Assembly: GCA_017458805.1 (NCBI GenBank)
Contig: JAFTAC010000035.1
Span: forward strand, 1-9,480
Length of the DNA stretch: 9,480 bases
Origin: Victivallales bacterium
GTDB taxonomy: Bacteria > Verrucomicrobiota > Lentisphaeria > Oligosphaerales > Oligosphaeraceae
Direction of reading: 5' to 3'
Notes under the pieces: generated by a model
The model's input: the letters and a program-made list of their open reading frames with translations, nothing else
Databases searched by the model: none
What the model was told of the DNA's origin: nothing
Position numbers and translations under genes: made by a program
In this document: positions 5,482 to 9,480 of the stretch, piece by piece
Position numbering within the stretch: position 1 is the first letter of the stretch
Layout: each line of letters opens with the position of its first letter

Positions 5482-8400
5482 ATGAAACTCACCACACTGC
5501 TCTCCCTTTTTACCGCGTTCATCTGCCTGGCCGCCGAACCTACACTGCACCTGAAGTTTCAACTAACTCCCCAGACGCTGACCGTCGGCAAGAAGACCAT
5601 CGAGGTCCCAGCGGGGGACGCCGAGGGGTGGTGCGCCTTCGGGAAACGGGGCCTCGCCCTGCCCGCCGCGCCCCTCGTCGGCAAAAGCGGCACCATCGTC
5701 GCGCGCTTCCGCATGGAGAAGCCGACGGCGGACGTCAACCTTCCGCGCGTCATCTTCAACCTGCGCTGTTTCTCCAGGCTGATAACGGGCGTCTGCCATA
5801 TCCCGAACCAGGGCAACTGCCTCACCTACCAATTCGGTGACAACACCACCGCCCCGCAGACCTACCTCAAGCCGAAGCCTGCGTTCACCTACGGCCAGCC
5901 ACACACATGCGCCATTACCTGGGACGGCACACGTGTCCTTTTCTACCTGGACGGTCTCCTTCATGGTGACTACTCGCAAAGCGTGCAAATGGAAAAGCTG
6001 GACAGGATTGTCATCGCCCACGATGCGGACCGCTGGTACAAGTCCGTACCCGTCTCGCAGGATGACTTCCAGATGAAAGAACTCATCACCTATAACGAGG
6101 CGCTTGCGCCGTTGGAAGTCGCCAAGGCCTCGGGGACATCCCTCACGCCCCCCTCCTCCGCCATGGACGGCTGCCTCACAATCCCCCTGCGCACTGAAGC
6201 CCCTTCGCTGGACGCCAAGCTGGACGACGCCGTCTGGTCCCGCGCAGCCACCATCCCAGAGCTGGAGGCCGTCAAATCGCGCTTCCAAGGCTATGATTCC
6301 CCCGCCAGTCGCCTCGCCTTCACCGCCACCGACACGCATCTCCACGTCGCCTTCGAGTACGCCTTCCCCGCCGGCAACGCCGTGGAAGCGGGGCAGCTCC
6401 GCACACCTGCGCTGGAGCCAGAGGTCTGGGGCAGCGAATCATGGGAGTTCTACCTGAAGCTCAACGGCCACCTCTACCGATTCGCGGGAAACGCCGCTGG
6501 CGGATACACCGAAGGCGTTGACATGGAAAACAAATGGAACCCCGAATGGAGCTATGTCAGCCATCTCGCCATGCTCATTGACAACTCCCAAGTCTGGCGC
6601 GGTGAAATCGCCATCCCATGGAGCACATTGGACTTGAAAGGCGCCCCCGCAGAACCCTTCCAGCTCAACTGGTGCCGCAGCTGGTTCATCGCAGACTACA
6701 CAGCCCCCTCCGCCCTGTACGGCACAGGGCTCTACCGCGACCCCAGCCGTTTCCTGACAGTCCGCATTTCGCCACAAGCGGCTGTTTTCCAGCAGGATGA
6801 ACGACCGAATCCCACAACAGGAACCCTTCGCCAAACGGGCCGCATCCACGCCCCTCAGAACACGAAAATCGAGTACGACGTTTCCGTGATGCGTCAGGAC
6901 GGCACCGCCGCTCCCAAAACCGTCTTCAACAAGACGCTCACAATCGACAACGAAGGAAGCGCCTCTCTGGCACTGGACACTCCCCTGCCCTCCCCCTTGT
7001 ATGACCTCGTGCGCTATACCCTGCTCATGGACGGCAAGCCCCAGATGCGCATCTACGCACCCTACCGCTACAAGCCCATTCCGATGGAGGCCAAGCCCCT
7101 CTATCTCAGCGGCAAAATCGACGTCAAGCTGAACCTTGGCCTGATGGGTGTCACCGCGAAGGACAACGCTGCCCTCTGCCTTGTATCACCGCAGGGGAAG
7201 GAGCTGGCGCGGGTGCCCGTGAACGGCGAGCTCCTCGCCCTCCCCTTCGATTCCGCGCTACCAAAGGGGAGCTATGCCGTCAAGGTCGTCTCCGCCGACA
7301 AGGAGCTGGCAGCCCTGGCACTGGACTACCCAGGCCTGGGGAGCTGGCATAGCGCCACCTACAATCCCGATGTGGTGCTGCCACCCGTCACCCCCATGCA
7401 GAGCAACAAGAAGGAGGGGGCCTACTCCCTCTGGGGACGCACCTACCGCTATGGCAACGCGCACTTCCCCCAGCAAATCCTCTCGCAGGAGGAACCTCTG
7501 CTTTCCGCACCCGTGCAGCTAGTCGCCAACGGCAAGCCATTGGGCGAAAAGGCAGCCACCGCCGCATTCAAGGCGTCCCCGGCCACCGCCACTTTCACCA
7601 CAAGCTCCAATGACGCGCTCTGCGAAATGACCAGCCGCGCCGAGGTCAATTACGATGGCGTGACCTACCACCACATTCGCCTTGTGGCACGTGAACAACT
7701 GAGCAACCTGCACCTCGAACTGCCGCTCTCGCCCGACCAGATGCGCTTCCTGCACGCCGCCATCGGCGGCGGCTGGGGCCGCAAGCAGACCATCACCATC
7801 CCCGACGGCACCACCGCCCTCCCCTTCTACCCAGTTCTCTGGCTGGGGATGCAGGAGCGGGGGCTCTGCTTCTTCACCCAGCACCACCACGACTGGACTG
7901 GCGACAAAAAACGCGTCATGGTCGTCGAGAAGAGCAACGGCAAGGCGTTTGTCCACATCAACCTGCGCAAGGAGCTGAAGGCGGGCGAGACCTTCGAGTT
8001 CGAATTCGGCCTTCAGGCGACTCCAATCCGCCCCCTGCCCAAGGACTACCCGATGAACACCGTCGATTACTACCACACGCCGCTGATGAACCGCCCCGAA
8101 GCGCGCTATCCCGTGAACGCCATCACCATCAACGGCGACTGGCCCCATGAATACGAGGCCTTCTTCGCCGACCTCCCCTCCCTGGAGGCCCCCTCCATGG
8201 ACGGCTATTATAAAAAGAGCCTCGCCGTGCGCGAGAAGGTCCGTAACCGCGCCATTATCTACATGGACGCCATGATGCTCAACGACCGCTACCCCGACGT
8301 CGCTGCATTCCGCCCCGAGTGGCAGCAGGTTCCCACCACCAACCTGGACTATACCATTGATGGCCGCAAGTATCAGGTCTTCTCCTGCTGCCCCGCCACC

Positions 8401-9381
8401 GACGCCAACGCCTATTTTGTCGAGAAAGCCGCCAGCGTGCTCAAGCGCTACAAGTTCGATGGTCTCTACTTCGACTTCGGTTTGAATGGTGTCTGCAACA
8501 ACCAGCTGCATGGCCACCAGGAGTTCTGGCCACTGCTGGGGATGCGCGAATTCTACCGCCGCATCGCCCTTGCCGAGGTGGAGAACGGCATAGCGGAGCC
8601 CATCATCGTCCTCCACAACACCGATTTCGTCATGCCGCCCGTGGTCAGCTTCGCGACGCATCTGCTGAATGGGGAGCACATCCGCCAGCACTCCAGCACC
8701 ATCATGCACAACGGCAAGGACATCCAGGACACCTATGGGCTGGAAATGTTCGCCGCCGAGCTATCCACCCTGCCCTTCGGACTCACCAGCGCCATCTACC
8801 AGGCGAACGACTATCTCCTTCCCGAGTTCGGCGGTGGAAAGGAGGAGCACGACCTCTACAAGTTCCGCATCACCAAGGCGTTCCTGGCGGGTTCCCTCGC
8901 CCACAACTCCATGCTGAGCCCCCTGCGCTGCCACTACGGCATCTTCGACAAGCTCTTCCGCGTCTATGAACGCTTCGACGTGCCGTCTGCCCGCTTCACG
9001 GGCTACTGGCGGAAACCCGCCACTGTCGAGGGTGCGCAGAACATCTACGTCAGCTGCTATACATCGCCCGACGGCAAGCGGCTGCTGGCGGTCATCAGCC
9101 ACATCGGCAAGGAGCACCTCGACCAGGAGTTCACCGTCACCTTCAACCCAGCCATCCTCGGGCTGACTGCAAAGCCCACCACGGCCCTCGACACCCTGCC
9201 TGCACCAGACCCCGACTACGACACGCTCCTGCCCACGCGAAACCGCCTCAAAATCCACTACACGCGCGTGCCGCTCAAGCTGGGCGACTTCGGCAGCCGC
9301 ATCATCTCCTATGACAGCTCGACGCTGCAGCTGAAGTTCCACCTGGACTTCCACTCCTTCGCCATCGTCGAACTCAAGTGA
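5482..9381 (+). CDS. Secreted LamG / CBM9-like / DUF6067-type glycoside-hydrolase-like protein
   Basis: A 1299-aa exported protein. The chosen ATG opens a clear Sec signal peptide (MKLTTLLSLFTAFICLAA, cleavage likely after residue 18; no lipobox). Residues about 20-220 look like a LamG/concanavalin-type jelly roll (FGKRGLALP, TIVARFRM, ITWDGTRVLFYLDGLL, FQMKELITYNEALAPLEV). Residues about 230-430 look like a CBM9/DOMON-type domain (LDAKLDDAVWSRA, ESWEFYLKLNG, WRGEIAIPWSTL, FQLNWCRSW). A beta-rich linker follows (about 440-740). From about 750 the protein resembles DUF6067 proteins: LPFYPVLWLGMQERGLCFF (779-797) and FEFGLQATPIRPLP (840-853), then a barrel-like region with KFDGLYFDFG (Asp993, Asp998), HNTDF (1045-1049) and LLNGEH (Glu1065), and a C-terminal beta domain. 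Asp998 and Glu1065 are candidate catalytic acids only. Likely role is binding and cleaving a complex glycan outside the cytoplasm; substrate unknown. It has no same-strand partner in the window. Confidence 0.75.
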   Translation: MKLTTLLSLFTAFICLAAEPTLHLKFQLTPQTLTVGKKTIEVPAGDAEGWCAFGKRGLALPAAPLVGKSGTIVARFRMEKPTADVNLPRVIFNLRCFSRLITGVCHIPNQGNCLTYQFGDNTTAPQTYLKPKPAFTYGQPHTCAITWDGTRVLFYLDGLLHGDYSQSVQMEKLDRIVIAHDADRWYKSVPVSQDDFQMKELITYNEALAPLEVAKASGTSLTPPSSAMDGCLTIPLRTEAPSLDAKLDDAVWSRAATIPELEAVKSRFQGYDSPASRLAFTATDTHLHVAFEYAFPAGNAVEAGQLRTPALEPEVWGSESWEFYLKLNGHLYRFAGNAAGGYTEGVDMENKWNPEWSYVSHLAMLIDNSQVWRGEIAIPWSTLDLKGAPAEPFQLNWCRSWFIADYTAPSALYGTGLYRDPSRFLTVRISPQAAVFQQDERPNPTTGTLRQTGRIHAPQNTKIEYDVSVMRQDGTAAPKTVFNKTLTIDNEGSASLALDTPLPSPLYDLVRYTLLMDGKPQMRIYAPYRYKPIPMEAKPLYLSGKIDVKLNLGLMGVTAKDNAALCLVSPQGKELARVPVNGELLALPFDSALPKGSYAVKVVSADKELAALALDYPGLGSWHSATYNPDVVLPPVTPMQSNKKEGAYSLWGRTYRYGNAHFPQQILSQEEPLLSAPVQLVANGKPLGEKAATAAFKASPATATFTTSSNDALCEMTSRAEVNYDGVTYHHIRLVAREQLSNLHLELPLSPDQMRFLHAAIGGGWGRKQTITIPDGTTALPFYPVLWLGMQERGLCFFTQHHHDWTGDKKRVMVVEKSNGKAFVHINLRKELKAGETFEFEFGLQATPIRPLPKDYPMNTVDYYHTPLMNRPEARYPVNAITINGDWPHEYEAFFADLPSLEAPSMDGYYKKSLAVREKVRNRAIIYMDAMMLNDRYPDVAAFRPEWQQVPTTNLDYTIDGRKYQVFSCCPATDANAYFVEKAASVLKRYKFDGLYFDFGLNGVCNNQLHGHQEFWPLLGMREFYRRIALAEVENGIAEPIIVLHNTDFVMPPVVSFATHLLNGEHIRQHSSTIMHNGKDIQDTYGLEMFAAELSTLPFGLTSAIYQANDYLLPEFGGGKEEHDLYKFRITKAFLAGSLAHNSMLSPLRCHYGIFDKLFRVYERFDVPSARFTGYWRKPATVEGAQNIYVSCYTSPDGKRLLAVISHIGKEHLDQEFTVTFNPAILGLTAKPTTALDTLPAPDPDYDTLLPTRNRLKIHYTRVPLKLGDFGSRIISYDSSTLQLKFHLDFHSFAIVELK

Positions 9382-9382
9382 A

Positions 9383-9480
9383 GTGGTTAGTGGTTAGTGG
9401 GTAGTGGTTAGTGGGTAGTGGGTAGTGGGTAGTGGGTAGTGGTTAGTGGGTAGTGGTTAGTGGGACGTGGGTAGGGGTTA
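9383..9480 (+). repeat. Tandem heptamer array, 14 units, continuing past the edge
   Basis: Starting one base after the stop codon, 98 bp divide exactly into 14 seven-base units. Eleven units follow GTGG[G/T]TA through position 9459, then GTGGGAC, GTGGGTA and GGGGTTA, so the array begins to degrade at the right edge. At the variable fifth position the first eleven units read T T G T G G G G T G T. All forward frames meet TAG stops, so it is non-coding. Units 5-8 give a G3-N4 x4 G-quadruplex motif on the plus strand (9413-9436). The class resembles the short tandem repetitive heptamers known in cyanobacterial genomes; I cannot say whether it is related. Confidence 0.95.

Noticed and set aside
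7519..8709. Long minus-strand open frame of about 396 codons inside the secreted-protein gene
   Set aside because: Antisense to a gene with a clear signal peptide and recognisable domains; composition is dominated by V, G, A and H and no ribosome-binding site or motif is visible.

Overview
The window looks like a chromosomal segment from a bacterium of the PVC group, most likely Lentisphaerota (Victivallales-like). The basis is the style of the translation proteins (a long NusG, an EF-Tu with a Cys-containing insert in the G domain, a three-cysteine L33) and, next to them, a very large secreted multidomain protein of the LamG / CBM9-like / DUF6067 glycoside-hydrolase-like type that is abundant in that phylum. 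This placement is by family resemblance only; no database search was possible.

The left 3.4 kb is one leftward (minus-strand) translation/transcription operon in a classical bacterial order: tRNA-Thr(GGU), tuf (EF-Tu), rpmG (L33), tRNA-Trp(CCA), secE, nusG and the 5' part of rplK (L11), which runs off the left edge. It starts from a strong sigma70-type promoter at 3320-3349 with phased A-tracts upstream. A perfect hairpin lies between tuf and rpmG, and a stem-loop region precedes rplK.

Next, also leftward, is rpsA (ribosomal protein S1, six S1 domains, 565 aa). It ends in a good intrinsic terminator at 3441-3477 and has its own promoter at 5288-5317. Its leader has no Shine-Dalgarno sequence but carries a small hairpin and an A/C-rich stretch, a layout compatible with S1 autocontrol.

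The right 4 kb holds a single rightward gene (5482-9381, 1299 aa) divergent from rpsA. It encodes an exported protein with a signal peptide, a LamG-like domain, a CBM9/DOMON-like sugar-binding domain and a C-terminal TIM-barrel-like region resembling DUF6067 proteins. It has its own promoter (5410-5438), preceded by a long imperfect dyad (5372-5404) that may be an operator. One base after its stop codon a tandem array of 14 heptamers (GTGG[G/T]TA type) begins and runs off the right edge; four consecutive units form a canonical G-quadruplex motif.

The window is mostly a conserved housekeeping locus beside an accessory polysaccharide-utilisation-type gene. I do not see a defence system, CRISPR array, integrase or other evident new multi-gene system. 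The least explained elements are the heptamer array, the divergent intergenic dyad and the exact substrate of the large secreted protein.
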